Positions 1 to 14,182 of a stretch of 52,419 nucleotides of DNA are shown here, one piece after another. Positions within the stretch are counted from its first letter, which is position 1. Each line of letters starts with the position of its first letter. Location: contig NZ_MUKN01000027.1 of the NCBI RefSeq assembly GCF_001995175.1, positions 1 through 52,419 of the forward strand, read 5' to 3'. The translations under genes and the position numbers were made by a program. Source of the DNA: Rathayibacter rhapontici (lineage in GTDB: Bacteria > Actinomycetota > Actinomycetes > Actinomycetales > Microbacteriaceae). The notes beneath the pieces were generated by a model. The model was not told the DNA's origin. It ran no database searches and worked only from the letters and a program-made list of their open reading frames with translations.

Positions 1-14
1 GCCCCTGCGGGGGC
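1..14. terminator. GC hairpin at window edge
   Basis: A short inverted repeat (GCCCC, 4-nt loop, GGGGC) lies at the very start of the window. It could be the terminator of a gene outside the window, but with no flanking sequence this cannot be judged. Confidence 0.25.
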
Positions 15-151
15 GCCCGCCAGACCCGAGCCGGTCGCCGCGACGAGACCACCCCCTCCGCCCGCGTGCCGCGAGGCCCCCACCAGCAGTAGCGGCGAAC
101 GACCTGGAAACGAGCGTGGGGTGGGATCAGCTCCGTCCGGTCGGTCCATCC

Positions 152-322
152 GACGACGGCCCTCGCGCAGCGAGGCCGACCGGCGATTCGCGTGCCAGCG
201 AATCGACGTGGCCGGACGCAAGACTCTCCGCGGAACCCGACCGCTTCGACCAACCGACCGCGCCACCCCGCGCGAGGAGCGGCGTGGAGGACAGAAGGGG
301 CGGGCCCGATGGGCCCCGTCCG
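152..322. repeat. Tandem ~170 bp element, copy 1
   Basis: This copy starts at GACGACGGCCCTCGCG and ends in a degenerate GGGCCC-GAT-GGGCCC hairpin. It repeats with an offset of 183 bp in copy 2 (335-509). Shared blocks include a CCTCGC/GCGAGG mini-hairpin, the GTGCCA-loop hairpin at 184-205, CCGCTTCGACCA, CCGACCGCGCCAC and GCGCGAGGAGCGGCGTGGA. Most substitutions lie between these blocks. The region 1-520 shows no convincing gene. ORFs running through it are in frame only because the repeat offset is divisible by three. Confidence 0.85.
184..205. repeat. GTGCCA-loop hairpin, copy 1
   Basis: A perfect 8-bp stem CGATTCGC/GCGAATCG encloses the 6-nt loop GTGCCA. The same hairpin is at 367-388, and a version with a compensated base pair is at 36024-36045. 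Confidence 0.8.
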
Positions 323-366
323 GACGATCGATCGGACGACGGCCCTCGCGCCGCGAGGCCGACCGG

Positions 367-388
367 CGATTCGCGTGCCAGCGAATCG
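367..388. repeat. GTGCCA-loop hairpin, copy 2
   Basis: Stem CGATTCGC/GCGAATCG with loop GTGCCA, identical to the hairpin at 184-205. Confidence 0.8.
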
Positions 389-476
389 TCGTGGCCGAAC
401 GCAGGACGCTCTGCGGTACGCAACCGCTTCGACCAGCCGACCGCGCCACGCCGCGCGAGGAGCGGCGTGGACGACA

Positions 477-509
477 AGAAGGGGTGGGCCCGACGGGCCC
501 ACCCCTTCT
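477..509 (-). terminator. tpiA terminator
   Basis: A perfect 15-bp stem (AGAAGGGGTGGGCCC paired with its complement) has a 3-nt loop and begins 12 bp past the tpiA stop. There is no long T-run, as is common in high-GC actinobacteria, so termination rests on the hairpin strength. Confidence 0.75.
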
Positions 510-520
510 ATCGCAGAGAC

Positions 521-1312
521 TCAGACCCCTACGTGGTTGCGGAAGCGCGCGATCGCGGCGAACTCCTCGACCTGGAGGCTCGCGCCTCCGACGAGGGCGC
601 CGTCGACGTCGGGCTCACGCATGAAGCCGGCGATGTTGCCCGACTTCACGGAGCCGCCGTAGAGGATCCGGGTCTTCGCCGCGGTCTCGGCCCCGAGGAT
701 CTCGGAGACGACGCCGCGCAGCGCCTTGCAGACCTGCTGGGCCTGCTCGGGGGTCGCGGCCTGTCCGGAGCCGATGGCCCAGACGGGCTCGTATGCGACG
801 ACCAGGTCGGCGTCTGCGGGGAGGCCGGTGAGGGCCTCCTTCAGCTGCGCGACCGGGACCGCGGACGGGCCGTGATTCTCGAGGTCCTCGGCGGTCTCCC
901 CCACGCAGACGATCGGGGGAACGCCGTGCTTGACGGCCGCGGCCGTCTTCGCAGCGATGTCCGCGTCCGTCTCGCCGTGGAGCGTGCGGCGCTCCGAGTG
1001 GCCGACGATCACGTAGTCGCAGTCGAGCTGCTTGAGGAACTGCCCCGAGATCTCCCCGGTGTAGGCCCCGCTGTCGAACTTCGACAGGTCCTGCGCGCCG
1101 TACTTGAGCGGCAGCTTGTCGGAGTCGACGAGGATCTGCACCGGACGCAGGTCGGTGAACGGCGGGAACACCGCGACCTCGACGCCGTCGAAGTCGTGGT
1201 CCGCGTCCTTGAGGCTCCACGCGAGCTTCTGGACGAAGGCGATGGCCTGGAGGTGGTCCAGGTTCATCTTCCAGTTGCCGGCGATGAGCGGGGTGCGGGT
1301 GTCTACTGCCAT
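521..1312 (-). CDS. tpiA: Triose-phosphate isomerase
   Basis: The 263-residue protein interconverts dihydroxyacetone phosphate and glyceraldehyde 3-phosphate in glycolysis, in the cytosol. The N-terminal GNWKMN loop carries the substrate-binding Asn and Lys. VIVGHSERR carries the catalytic His, and [11 protein letters not shown] the catalytic Glu. YGGSVKSGN near the C-terminus is the phosphate-binding segment. Its length is typical for the family. The ATG start overlaps the end of pgk by 10 bp, so the two are translationally coupled within a gap-pgk-tpiA operon. A strong hairpin follows the stop. The usual downstream neighbour secG is not seen in the 520 bp to the window edge. Confidence 0.97.
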   Translation of the reverse strand: MAVDTRTPLIAGNWKMNLDHLQAIAFVQKLAWSLKDADHDFDGVEVAVFPPFTDLRPVQILVDSDKLPLKYGAQDLSKFDSGAYTGEISGQFLKQLDCDYVIVGHSERRTLHGETDADIAAKTAAAVKHGVPPIVCVGETAEDLENHGPSAVPVAQLKEALTGLPADADLVVAYEPVWAIGSGQAATPEQAQQVCKALRGVVSEILGAETAAKTRILYGGSVKSGNIAGFMREPDVDGALVGGASLQVEEFAAIARFRNHVGV

Positions 1313-2516
1313 CCGAGGACCTCCAGTCCGGGGAGGCGCTTGCCTTCGAGGAATTCGAGGCTCGCTCCGCCTCCCGTCGAGATGTGGCCGAACTGCTCGT
1401 CCTCGAACCCGAGGGCGCGCACTGCGGCTGCCGAATCGCCGCCGCCGACGACGCTGAGTCCGTCGACCTCGGTGAGGGCCTGGGCGACGGCCTTCGTGCC
1501 GGCCGCGAACGGCTCGATCTCGAAGACGCCCATGGGGCCGTTCCAGAACACGGTCTTCGAGGCCGCGACGATCTCGGCGAACCGCTTCGCGGTGTCCGGG
1601 CCGATGTCCAGGCCCAGACCGGAGGCGCCCCAGGGGGTGCCCTCGATCGCGTCGGCCGACGCCGTCTCGTACTCCGCGTCGGCGCCGAACTTCGAGGCGA
1701 CGACCACGTCCGTGGGCAGCACGATCTCGACGCCCAGCTCCTTCGCCTTCGCGAGGTAGCCGAGGACGGTGTCGATCTGGTCGGCCTCCAGCAGGCTGGA
1801 GCCGACCTCGTGGCCCTGGGCCTTGAGGAAGGTGAACAGCATGCCTCCGCCGATGAGGATCGAGTCGACCCGCGGGAGGAGGTGGTCGATGACGCCGAGC
1901 TTGTCCGACACCTTGGAGCCGCCGAGGACGACCGTGTAGGGGCGCTCGGGCTTCTCGGTGAGCCGGTCGAGCACCTCGAGCTCGGCCGCGATGAGCGTGC
2001 CGGCAGCGCTCGGGAGCAGCTGCGCGAGCTCGTAGACGCTGGCCTGCTTGCGGTGCACGACACCGAATCCGTCCGAGACGAAGGCGTCGCCGAAGGCGGC
2101 CAGCTTCTCGGCGAAGGCGCGGCGCTCGGCCTCGTCCTTGCTCGTCTCCCCCGCGTGAAGCGGAGGTTCTCGAGCACGACGACCTCGCCGGCGGCGAGAC
2201 CCTCGACGGCCGAGGCCGCGGAGTCGCCGACGGTGTCCTCGGCGAACGAGACGGGAGCGTCGAGGAGCTCGCCCAGTCGCTCCGCGACCGGCGCGAGGCT
2301 GTACTTCGGGTTCGGCTCCCCGTCGGGGCGCCCGAGGTGGCTCACGACCACGACTCGGGCGCCCTCGGAGACGAGCCGCTGGAGAGTGGGCACCGACGCG
2401 CGCACGCGGCCGTCGTCCGTGATCGTTCCGTCCTTCAGGGGGACGTTCAGATCGCAGCGGACGACGACGCGCTTGCCTGCGAGGGAGCCCAGTGAGTCCA
2501 GGGTGCGGAACGTCAC
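1303..2516 (-). pseudogene. pgk: Phosphoglycerate kinase, one frameshift
   Basis: Phosphoglycerate kinase transfers phosphate from 1,3-bisphosphoglycerate to ADP. The N-terminal half, from the GTG start at 2514-2516, reads [22 protein letters not shown] and VVVLENLRF. The C-terminal half reads [22 protein letters not shown] and [11 protein letters not shown] in another frame. The frames meet near 2156, where the family motif [13 protein letters not shown] is expected. Adding one base (AAC in place of AC) restores it and gives a 404-residue protein of normal length. All other motifs are intact and this is the only visible pgk, so a sequencing or assembly deletion is more likely than a true pseudogene. 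The gap stop is 11 bp upstream and tpiA overlaps the 3' end. Confidence 0.93.
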
Positions 2517-2527
2517 TGCGTCAGGCC

Positions 2528-4259
<1,732 letters not shown>

Positions 4260-4366
4260 TCGCAATCTCCTGTTCGTGATCGTCGATCTCGAGAGGTCGG
4301 CCGGCCTCGATCCGCCTCCTCACGGGGAGGAGAACGGGCGCCGGCGGCGACCTGAGCGACGTCCCC

Positions 4367-4372
4367 AGTCTA
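4367..4372 (-). promoter_or_regulatory. Possible sodA -10 hexamer (TAGACT)
   Basis: TAGACT lies 108 bp upstream of the dismutase start in the whiA-sodA gap. No good -35 is seen, so this is tentative. Confidence 0.3.
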
Positions 4373-4453
4373 GTGAGGAGGGCCCTTCGCGCTCGGAGTC
4401 CCTCCGCCGTTCAACCAGGAGACACTCAGCGTTCGCGCACCCGCCTCAGACGG

Positions 4454-5434
4454 TCACAGGTCCTGGAGCTCCGGGGGGAGGTTCGCGTCGGTGCCCGGGA
4501 TGTCGAGCTCGGAGGCGCGCTTGTCGGCCATCGCCAGGAGGCGTCGGATCCGGCCGGCGACGGCGTCCTTTGTCATCGGCGGGTCGGCGTGGTGCCCCAG
4601 CTCGTCCAGGCTCGCGTCGCGGTGCGACAGACGCAGTCGGCCCGCGTAGCGCAGGTGCTCGGGGATGTCGTCGCCGAGGATCTCCATCGCGCGCTCGACG
4701 CGGGCACACGCGGCGACGGCGGCCTGCGCCGAGCGGCGGAGGTTCGCGTCGTCGAAGTTGACGAGCCGGTTCGCCGTCGCCCGGACCTCGCGGCGCTGGC
4801 GCAGCTCCTCCCAGCTCGCGACCGTCGCGGTGGCTCCCATGAGGGTCAGCATCGCGCTGATGCTCTCGCCGTCGCGCACGACCACGCGGTGCACGCCGCG
4901 GACCTCGCGCGACTTCGCCTGGACGCCGAGGCGACCGGCCGCCCCGACGATCGCCATGGCGGCCTCGTTCCCGGGGCAGACGATCTCGAGCGCGGCGGAG
5001 CGGCCCGGATCGGTCAGCGTGCCCTGCGCGAGGAAGGCGCCGCGCCAGACGGCGGCGAGCTCCTCGCGGGAGCCCGTGGTCAGGCGGTTCGGCAGTCCGC
5101 GCACGGGGCGCCCGCGCTGGTCGAGCAGACCGGTCTGCCGGGCGAGGGTGTCGCCGCCCTCGACCACGCGCACCAGCCAGCTGGTCGTGCGGCGGGAGCC
5201 GCCTGCCGAGACGATGCTGCCCTCGCTGCGGACCCCGTAGAGCTCGGCGAGGTCGCGGCGGACGCGGGTCGCGAGCGGCGCGGAGTCGAGCTCCACCTCC
5301 ACCGCCAGCCGGTTCGAGATGATGTGCAGTCCGCCGGAGAAGCGGAGGACGGTCGCCAGTTCAGCGGCGCGGACGGTGTTCTTGCGCGAGACGATCGCGA
5401 CCAGTTCGCCCTTGACGTCTGCGGTGAGGGCCAC
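4454..5434 (-). CDS. whiA: WhiA-type DNA-binding protein
   Basis: WhiA is a conserved Gram-positive DNA-binding protein. In Streptomyces it works with WhiB to switch sporulating cells to division. This 326-residue protein has the expected layout: an N-terminal LAGLIDADG-like homing-endonuclease fold without nuclease function ([30 protein letters not shown] and [17 protein letters not shown]), and a C-terminal helix-turn-helix ([31 protein letters not shown]). The start is GTG with AAGGAAG about 7 nt upstream. It lies 42 bp after rapZ. yvcK, which separates rapZ and whiA in Mycobacterium and Bacillus, is absent here. Its role in a non-sporulating Microbacteriaceae is inferred to be division-related. 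Confidence 0.95.
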   Translation of the reverse strand: MALTADVKGELVAIVSRKNTVRAAELATVLRFSGGLHIISNRLAVEVELDSAPLATRVRRDLAELYGVRSEGSIVSAGGSRRTTSWLVRVVEGGDTLARQTGLLDQRGRPVRGLPNRLTTGSREELAAVWRGAFLAQGTLTDPGRSAALEIVCPGNEAAMAIVGAAGRLGVQAKSREVRGVHRVVVRDGESISAMLTLMGATATVASWEELRQRREVRATANRLVNFDDANLRRSAQAAVAACARVERAMEILGDDIPEHLRYAGRLRLSHRDASLDELGHHADPPMTKDAVAGRIRRLLAMADKRASELDIPGTDANLPPELQDL

Positions 5435-5476
5435 GGAGTCTTCCTTACGTCGGGTGCGCGGCGGAGCGCGCGGGGA

Positions 5477-6352
5477 TCATTCTCGGCCGAGGTCGCGGTG
5501 CGCCACGTTGACGGCGACTCCGGGGAGCTCGGCCAGCCGGGCCGCGACGCGGCCGGCGATGGCGACAGAGCGGTGCTTCCCGCCCGTGCATCCGACCGCG
5601 ATGGTCGCGTGACGCTTGTTCTCGCGCTGGTAGCCGTCGAGGACCGGGCGGAGCGCGCGCGAGTAGGAGTCGATGAACTCCTCCGCGCCCTGCTGGGCCA
5701 GCACGTATTCTCTCACCTCTTCGTCCAGGCCCGTGTGCGGTCGGAGCTCGGGGATCCAGTAGGGGTTGGGGAGGAAGCGCGCGTCGGCGACCATGTCGGC
5801 GTCGGTCGGCAGTCCGTACTTGAAGCCGAAGCTCATCACCGTGACCTGCAGACCGGCCCGGCCCGCTTCGGCGAAGCGCTCGGTGATGGAGGTCGCCAGC
5901 TGGTGGATGTTGAGGTCGGAGGTGTCGATGACGATGTCGGCCGACTCCCGCAGCTGCGCCAGCCGCGTCCGCTCGGCCGAGATGCCGTCGAGCAGCGTGC
6001 CCCGGCCCTGCAGCGGGTGCGGACGGCGGACCTGCTCGAAGCGGCGGACGAGCGCCGCGTCCGTCGCCTCGAGGAACACGACCCGGAGGTCGACCCCCGC
6101 CCGCAGCTCCCGGACGATCTCGCCGAGGTCGGCGAAGAAGTCGCGGCCGCGGACGTCGACGACGGCGGCGATCTTGGGCAGGGTGTCGCCCGCGCGCTGG
6201 GCGAGGTCGACGAGCGGCCGGAGCATCTGCGGCGGCAGGTTGTCGACGACGTACCAGCCCAGGTCCTCCAGGGCGTTCGCGGCCGTGGACCGGCCTGCGC
6301 CGGACATCCCCGTGACGATCAGCACGTCCTGCTGCTCGCTCTCCGTGCTCAT
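5477..6352 (-). CDS. rapZ: RapZ/YvcJ-family nucleotide-binding protein
   Basis: The 291-residue protein has an N-terminal P-loop ([20 protein letters not shown]) and a C-terminal domain with [18 protein letters not shown], both diagnostic of the family. In E. coli RapZ controls decay of the GlmZ small RNA; Gram-positive members bind nucleotides and their target is less clear. The Walker A Lys is replaced by Arg (GAGRS), as often seen in actinobacteria. The ATG at 6352 has GGAGA upstream. It lies between uvrC and whiA in the conserved order, and a TAGGCT hexamer 60 bp upstream is a plausible promoter for rapZ-whiA. Confidence 0.95.
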   Translation of the reverse strand: MSTESEQQDVLIVTGMSGAGRSTAANALEDLGWYVVDNLPPQMLRPLVDLAQRAGDTLPKIAAVVDVRGRDFFADLGEIVRELRAGVDLRVVFLEATDAALVRRFEQVRRPHPLQGRGTLLDGISAERTRLAQLRESADIVIDTSDLNIHQLATSITERFAEAGRAGLQVTVMSFGFKYGLPTDADMVADARFLPNPYWIPELRPHTGLDEEVREYVLAQQGAEEFIDSYSRALRPVLDGYQRENKRHATIAVGCTGGKHRSVAIAGRVAARLAELPGVAVNVAHRDLGRE

Positions 6353-6412
6353 GCGGTCTCCGTGCTCGTGTGTGAGGTGTCGGGGGCCCGAAGGACGGGC
6401 ACCCGGGTGTCC

Positions 6413-6418
6413 AGCCTA
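6413..6418 (-). promoter_or_regulatory. Possible rapZ-whiA -10 hexamer (TAGGCT)
   Basis: TAGGCT in the 92 bp uvrC-rapZ gap, 60 bp upstream of the rapZ start. It matches the -10 hexamer found at many other genes of the window. Confidence 0.35.
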
Positions 6419-6444
6419 GGGTGTGCGCCCTGCGAGGCCGCCCC

Positions 6445-8312
6445 TCAGGGGTGGAGGTGGGCGTGGACCGCGGCCGCCAGGGTGGGGCCGATGCCCTTGA
6501 CCTCGGCGATCTCGGCGTCGCTCGCGTCGCGCAGCCTCGCGACCGAGCCGAAGTGCTTCAGCAGGTCGCGGACGCGGGTGCCGCCGAGGCCGGGGACCTC
6601 GCTGAGCTGCGACGAGATGTCGCGCTTGCGGCGCTGCCGCTGGTGCGTGATCGCGAAGCGGTGCGCCTCGTCGCGGATCCTCTGGAAGAGGAAGAGCGCG
6701 TCGCTGTTGCGCGGGAGGATCACGGGGAAGTCGGAGTCGGGCAGCCAGATCTCCTCCAGCCGCTTCGCGATGCCGCACAGCGTGATGCCGGTGACCCCGG
6801 ACTCGTCGAGCGCCCGCTGGGCGGCGGCGACCTGCGGCTGACCGCCGTCGACGATCAGCAGGTTCGGCGGGTAGGCGAACTTGCGCCGCTTCGCCTCGCC
6901 CGTCTCGGGATCGACGGCGGCCGGCTCGACGGGCTCCTTCAGATAGGCGAGGCGGCGGGTCAGCACCTGGTGCAGCGACTCCGTGTCGTCGGTGGAGTCG
7001 GCGATGGAGAAGCGGCGGTACTGGTCCTTCCGGGCCAGTCCGTCCTCGAACACGACCATCGACGCGACGATGTTGGTGCCGCTGAGGTGCGAGACGTCGT
7101 AGCACTCCATCCGCAGCGGCGCCTCCTCCATGCCGAGGGCGTCGCGGATGTCCTCGAGCGCCTGGGTGCGCGCGGTGAAGTCGGCGGAGCGCCGGGTCTT
7201 GTAGAGCATGAGCGAGTGACCGGCGTTCTGAGTCGCCGTCTCGAGCAGCGCTGCCTTGTCGCCGCGCTGGGCGGCGCGGAGCTTCACGTTCGCGCCGCGC
7301 AGTCCGCTCAACCACTCCTCGAGCGCCTCGTGATCCTCGGGGAGCTCGGGCACGACGACCTCGCGCGGAGGGATGTCCCCCGTCTCGTAGGCGGCCTGGA
7401 GCGCGGTGTCGACGAGTTCGGCGGTGCTCATGTCGAGCTCCTTGTCGACCACCCAGCCCCGTTCGCCGCGGATGCGGCGCCGCGGACGCGGAACTGCTGG
7501 ACCGAGGCCGCGAGCTCGTCGTGGACGATCGCGTAGAGATCCACGTCGACGTTGTCCTTCAGCACGACGGCGCTCTTGGCGAGCACGGCGTCGAGGGCGG
7601 CGGCCTGGTCGCGCAGCTTCGCGGCGCGCTCGTACTGGAAGTCGGCCGCGGCCTCGCGCATCTCCTTCTCGAGCTCGCCGATCATCCGCCGGTCGTGGCT
7701 GCCCATGAAGGCGACGAAGCGGTCGACCATCGCGCGGTGCTCGGCGAAGGTGACCCGGTGCGAGCAGGGCCCGCCGCAGCGCCCGATCTGGGAGGCGAAG
7801 CAGGGCTTGCCGCTCTGCATCGCCCGCTTGTAGTTCGAGTCGTTGCAGGTCCTGATCGGGAACGCCTTGATCATCAGATCGATGGTCTCGTGGATCGCCC
7901 AGATCTTGGGGTAGGGCCCGAAGTAGCGGGCACCGCGGATCTTGGCGTTGCGCGTGACCATCACGCGGGGCGCCTCGTCCCCGAGGGTCACCGCCATGTA
8001 GGGGTAGGACTTGTCGTCGCGGAACTTGACGTTGAAGGGCGGATCGAACTCGTTGATCCAGGTGAACTCGAGCTGCAGCGCCTCGACGTCCGTGCCGACG
8101 ACGGTCCACTCGACGCCGGAGGCCGAGGTGACCATCCGCCGGGTGCGCTCGTGGAGCGACGGGAGCGGGGCGAAGTAGTTGCTCAGCCGGGCGCGGAGGT
8201 TCTTCGCCTTGCCCACGTAGAGCACCCGGCCCCGGGCGTCCTTGAAGCGGTAGACGCCTGGGAGGGTCGGGATCTCGCCGGCCTTGGGCCGGTAGTCGAC
8301 GGTCTGCGTCAT
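6445..8312 (-). pseudogene. uvrC: Excinuclease ABC subunit C, one frameshift
   Basis: UvrC makes both incisions in nucleotide excision repair. The first frame holds the GIY-YIG nuclease ([23 protein letters not shown]) and a Cys-rich segment (CNDSNYKRA...[13 protein letters not shown]). It then runs off at 7428. The rest, from [13 protein letters not shown] onward, lies in another frame and carries the UVR/RNase H-like endonuclease domain ([23 protein letters not shown]) and C-terminal helix-hairpin-helix motifs ([22 protein letters not shown]). One missing base near 7478 explains the switch: restoring it gives [12 protein letters not shown] and 622 residues. Sequencing error is more likely than gene loss. 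It is 25 bp downstream of uvrA. Confidence 0.93.
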
Positions 8313-8337
8313 GCCTCGGTGCGTCCGTCCACCCCGG

Positions 8338-11268
<2,931 letters not shown>

Positions 11269-11274
11269 CTCGAA

Positions 11275-11280
11275 AGTGTA
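11275..11280 (-). promoter_or_regulatory. uvrA leaderless -10 (TACACT)
   Basis: TACACT ends 6 nt before the GTG start of uvrA. Transcription would begin at or next to the start codon. Confidence 0.55.
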
Positions 11281-11347
11281 TGCGGAGCCACCGACATCGC
11301 CGGCGGGCGTTCGCTGGGCGCTGATCCTGCCCCTCCGAGCTTGCGGA

Positions 11348-13414
11348 TCAGGTCAGGTGACCGGCCTTCTCCATCTGCCGGAGCTCGCGCTTGAGCTCCG
11401 ACACCTCGTCGCGCAGACGCGCCGCGAGCTCGAACTTGAGCTCGCCCGCCGCCTGCAGCATCTGGCCGTTCAGGTCGCCGATGATCGCCTCGAGGTCGTT
11501 GCCTCCGTTGGCGGCGAGACCCTGACGGCGCAGGTTCGGAGTGGGGCTCTTCTTCTTCGCGTCGCGGCCGGCGAGCAGCTTCGCCGTGTCGGCGCCCTCC
11601 CGGGCGAGGACCTCGGTGATGTCGGCGATCTTCTTCCGCAGCGGGGTCGGGTCGATGCCGTGCTCGAGGTTGTAGGCCACCTGCTTCTCGCGGCGGCGAT
11701 CGGTCTCGTCGATCGCGAGCCGCATCGAGTCGGTGACCTTGTCGGCGTACATGTGCACCTCGCCGGAGACGTTGCGGGCGGCGCGCCCGATCGTCTGGAT
11801 GAGCGAGGTGGAGGAGCGGAGGAAGCCCTCCTTGTCGGCATCGAGGATCGCGACCAGCGACACCTCGGGGAGGTCGAGTCCCTCGCGGAGCAGGTTGATG
11901 CCGACGAGGACGTCGTAGACGCCGGCGCGGAGCTCGGACAGCAGCTCGACCCGGCGCAGGGTGTCGACGTCGGAGTGCAGGTAGCGCACCCGCACGCCCG
12001 CCTCGGTGAGGAAGTCGGTGAGCTCCTCGGCCATCCGCTTGGTCAGGGTCGTGACCAGGATGCGCTCGTCGCGCTCGGTGCGGCGCTTGATCTCCTCGAG
12101 GAGGTCGTCGATCTGGCCCTTGGTCGGCTTGACGACGATCTCGGGGTCGATGAGGCCCGTCGGGCGGATGATCTGCTCGACGATGCCGTCAGCGATGCCC
12201 ATCTCGTAGCGCCCGGGGGTCGCCGAGAGGTAGACCGTCTGACCCACGCGGTCCTTGAACTCCTCCCACTTCAGCGGGCGGTTGTCCATCGCGGAGGGCA
12301 GACGGAAGCCGTGCTCGACGAGCGTGCGCTTGCGCGACGCGTCGCCCTCGTACATCGCCCCGATCTGCGGCACGGTGACGTGCGACTCGTCGATGACGAC
12401 GAGGAAGTCGTCCGGGAAGTAGTCGAGCAGGCAGTGGGGGGCCTCGCCCGACTGGCGGCCGTCGATGTGGCGGGAGTAGTTCTCGATGCCGGAGCAGAAG
12501 CCGATCTGCTGCATCATCTCGAGGTCGAAGGTGGTGCGCATCCGCAGTCGCTGCGCTTCGAGCAGCTTGTTCTGCTTCTCGAGGTCGGACAGGCGCACCT
12601 CGAGCTCCTCCTGGATGGTGTCGATCGCCCGGTGCATGACGTCCTGGCTGGCGACGTAGTGCGAGCCGGGGAACACCGAGACGGAGTCGAGCTTGCGGAC
12701 GATGTCGCCGGTGAGCGGGTGCAGCGTGTAGAGCGCCTCGATCTCGTCGCCGAACATCTCGATGCGGATCGCGAGCTCCTCGTACATGGGGATGATCTCG
12801 ATCGTGTCGCCGCGGACGCGGAATGTGCCGCGCGCGAAGTCGACGTCGTTGCGCGCGTACTGCATCGACACGAACTTGCGGATCAGGCGGTCGCGGTCGA
12901 CGCGCTGCCCCACCTGGAGCGCGACCATCGCCTCGAGGTACTGCTCGGGCTGGCCCAGGCCGTAGATGCAGGAGACCGTCGACACGACGATGACGTCGCG
13001 GCGGCTGAGCAGGGAGTTGGTCGTGGAGTGGCGCAGGCGCTCGACCTCGGCGTTGACCGAGCTGTCCTTCTCGATGAAGGTGTCGGTCTGGGGGACGTAC
13101 GCCTCGGGCTGGTAGTAGTCGTAGTACGAGACGAAGTACTCGACGGCGTTGTTCGGGAAGAGCTCGCGGAACTCGTTCGCCAGCTGTGCGGCCAGCGTCT
13201 TGTTGTGCGCCAGGACGAGGGTGGGCCGCTGCACGGCCTCCACCAGCCAGGCGGTCGTCGCGGACTTGCCGGTGCCGGTGGCGCCGAGGAGGACCACATC
13301 GGTCTCGCCGGCGGTGATGCGGGCGCTCAGATCCGCGATCGCCCGGGGCTGGTCGCCGCTCGGCTTGTATTCGCTGACGACCTCGAACGGGTGCACGGCA
13401 CGGGTTGGCTCCAT
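11348..13414 (-). CDS. uvrB: Excinuclease ABC subunit B
   Basis: UvrB is the damage-verifying helicase-like subunit of nucleotide excision repair, 688 residues. The Walker A motif is [16 protein letters not shown]. The beta-hairpin region ([20 protein letters not shown]), [39 protein letters not shown] and QTIGRAARN follow in order. The C-terminal UVR motif ([21 protein letters not shown]) binds UvrC. The ATG at 13414 is chosen because [10 protein letters not shown] matches the family start and TACGCT lies 7 nt upstream (leaderless). It is followed by uvrA on the same strand after a 79 bp gap, and coaE lies upstream. Confidence 0.98.
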   Translation of the reverse strand: MEPTRAVHPFEVVSEYKPSGDQPRAIADLSARITAGETDVVLLGATGTGKSATTAWLVEAVQRPTLVLAHNKTLAAQLANEFRELFPNNAVEYFVSYYDYYQPEAYVPQTDTFIEKDSSVNAEVERLRHSTTNSLLSRRDVIVVSTVSCIYGLGQPEQYLEAMVALQVGQRVDRDRLIRKFVSMQYARNDVDFARGTFRVRGDTIEIIPMYEELAIRIEMFGDEIEALYTLHPLTGDIVRKLDSVSVFPGSHYVASQDVMHRAIDTIQEELEVRLSDLEKQNKLLEAQRLRMRTTFDLEMMQQIGFCSGIENYSRHIDGRQSGEAPHCLLDYFPDDFLVVIDESHVTVPQIGAMYEGDASRKRTLVEHGFRLPSAMDNRPLKWEEFKDRVGQTVYLSATPGRYEMGIADGIVEQIIRPTGLIDPEIVVKPTKGQIDDLLEEIKRRTERDERILVTTLTKRMAEELTDFLTEAGVRVRYLHSDVDTLRRVELLSELRAGVYDVLVGINLLREGLDLPEVSLVAILDADKEGFLRSSTSLIQTIGRAARNVSGEVHMYADKVTDSMRLAIDETDRRREKQVAYNLEHGIDPTPLRKKIADITEVLAREGADTAKLLAGRDAKKKSPTPNLRRQGLAANGGNDLEAIIGDLNGQMLQAAGELKFELAARLRDEVSELKRELRQMEKAGHLT

Positions 13415-13421
13415 GTGTCGA

Positions 13422-13427
13422 AGCGTA
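13422..13427 (-). promoter_or_regulatory. uvrB leaderless -10 (TACGCT)
   Basis: TACGCT ends 7 nt before the uvrB ATG; there is no ribosome-binding site in between. Confidence 0.5.
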
Positions 13428-13500
13428 GCCGCGACCACCGACACGGGGCTCGGCGTGCGCTGGCGGCGAACGGCCCCGCGTCGACCCTTGCCACCCGCCG

Positions 13501-14103
13501 TTAGCGCGCTCGGATGAGCTCCGCCCACAGGTCGTCGGCCCGGGCGAGGGTCTGCTCGAGCGGACCGCTCGAGTCCAGCACGCGGTCGGCCAGAGCCAGC
13601 CGCTCCTCGTCGCTCGCCTGCGCGGTGACGCGGGAGCGCGCCTCGGTCTCGCTGAGGCCCCTGAGGTCGACGAGCCTGGCGATGCGGACGTCCTGCGGGG
13701 CGTGCACCACGACCACCTCGTCGAACTCGGCCGCGCCTCTCCCCTCGGCGAGCAGCGGGACGTCGTAGACGACGACCGCCCCGGGGTCCGACACCTCGGC
13801 CTCGGCGAAGAGCCGCTGCGACCGGGCCGTGACCGCGGGATGCGTGATGGCGTTCAGATCGGCGCGCGCCTCGGCGTCCGAGAAGATCAGTGCTCCGAGC
13901 GCAGCACGGTCGAGGGTGCCGTCCTCGCGGATCATCGACTCCCCGAAGCGCTCGGCGATCGCGGCGAGGGCGGGCTCGCCCGGCTCGACGACCTCACGGG
14001 CGAGACGGTCCGCGTCGACCACGACCGCTCCGTGCTCGGCGAGGCGGCGGGCGACGGTCGACTTCCCCGAGGCGATGCCTCCGGTGAGGGCTACGAGATG
14101 CAC
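13501..14103 (-). CDS. coaE: Dephospho-CoA kinase
   Basis: The 200-residue enzyme phosphorylates dephospho-CoA in the last step of coenzyme A synthesis. It starts [23 protein letters not shown], with the P-loop GGIASGKS, and continues with [13 protein letters not shown], the CoaE substrate segment. DVPLLAEG precedes a lid region. The GTG start is 6 nt after TAGGGT, suggesting leaderless expression. It lies between rpsA and uvrB, the order seen in Mycobacterium and Streptomyces. Actinobacterial CoaE often carries an extra C-terminal UPF0157 domain; that domain is absent here. Confidence 0.95.
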   Translation of the reverse strand: MHLVALTGGIASGKSTVARRLAEHGAVVVDADRLAREVVEPGEPALAAIAERFGESMIREDGTLDRAALGALIFSDAEARADLNAITHPAVTARSQRLFAEAEVSDPGAVVVYDVPLLAEGRGAAEFDEVVVVHAPQDVRIARLVDLRGLSETEARSRVTAQASDEERLALADRVLDSSGPLEQTLARADDLWAELIRAR

Positions 14104-14109
14104 GCCGCC

Positions 14110-14115
14110 ACCCTA
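14110..14115 (-). promoter_or_regulatory. coaE leaderless -10 (TAGGGT)
   Basis: TAGGGT ends 6 nt before the GTG start of coaE. Confidence 0.5.
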
Positions 14116-14137
14116 CCCAGCACCCCGGTGAACGCCG

Positions 14138-14167
14138 AACGCCGGCCCCCGAGGGGACCGGCCGTTC
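14138..14167 (-). terminator. rpsA terminator
   Basis: A bulged GC hairpin (GAACG, CCGG and CCCC paired with GGGG, CCGG and CGTTC) begins 15 bp beyond the rpsA stop. Confidence 0.55.
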
Positions 14168-14182
14168 GTGGTGTGCACTCGA

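Larger units (their letters stand above)
335..509. repeat. Tandem ~170 bp element, copy 2
   Basis: This is the second copy of the element at 152-322. It differs at scattered positions and its terminal hairpin is the intact tpiA terminator. The duplication therefore seems to have copied the 3' flank of tpiA, including its terminator, and the outer copy has since decayed. Confidence 0.85.

Noticed and set aside
127-477. A 116-codon minus-strand frame with two similar halves (SLARESPVGLAARGPSSD twice)
   Set aside because: The repetition comes from the 183 bp DNA repeat, whose offset is divisible by three. The frame crosses hairpins and has no ribosome-binding site or family match.
152-509. CRISPR array
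   Set aside because: There are only two copies of a ~170 bp unit without spacers of regular length, and no cas genes.
1-520. secG downstream of tpiA
   Set aside because: No frame encodes the two-segment hydrophobic SecG protein; it must lie outside the window or elsewhere.
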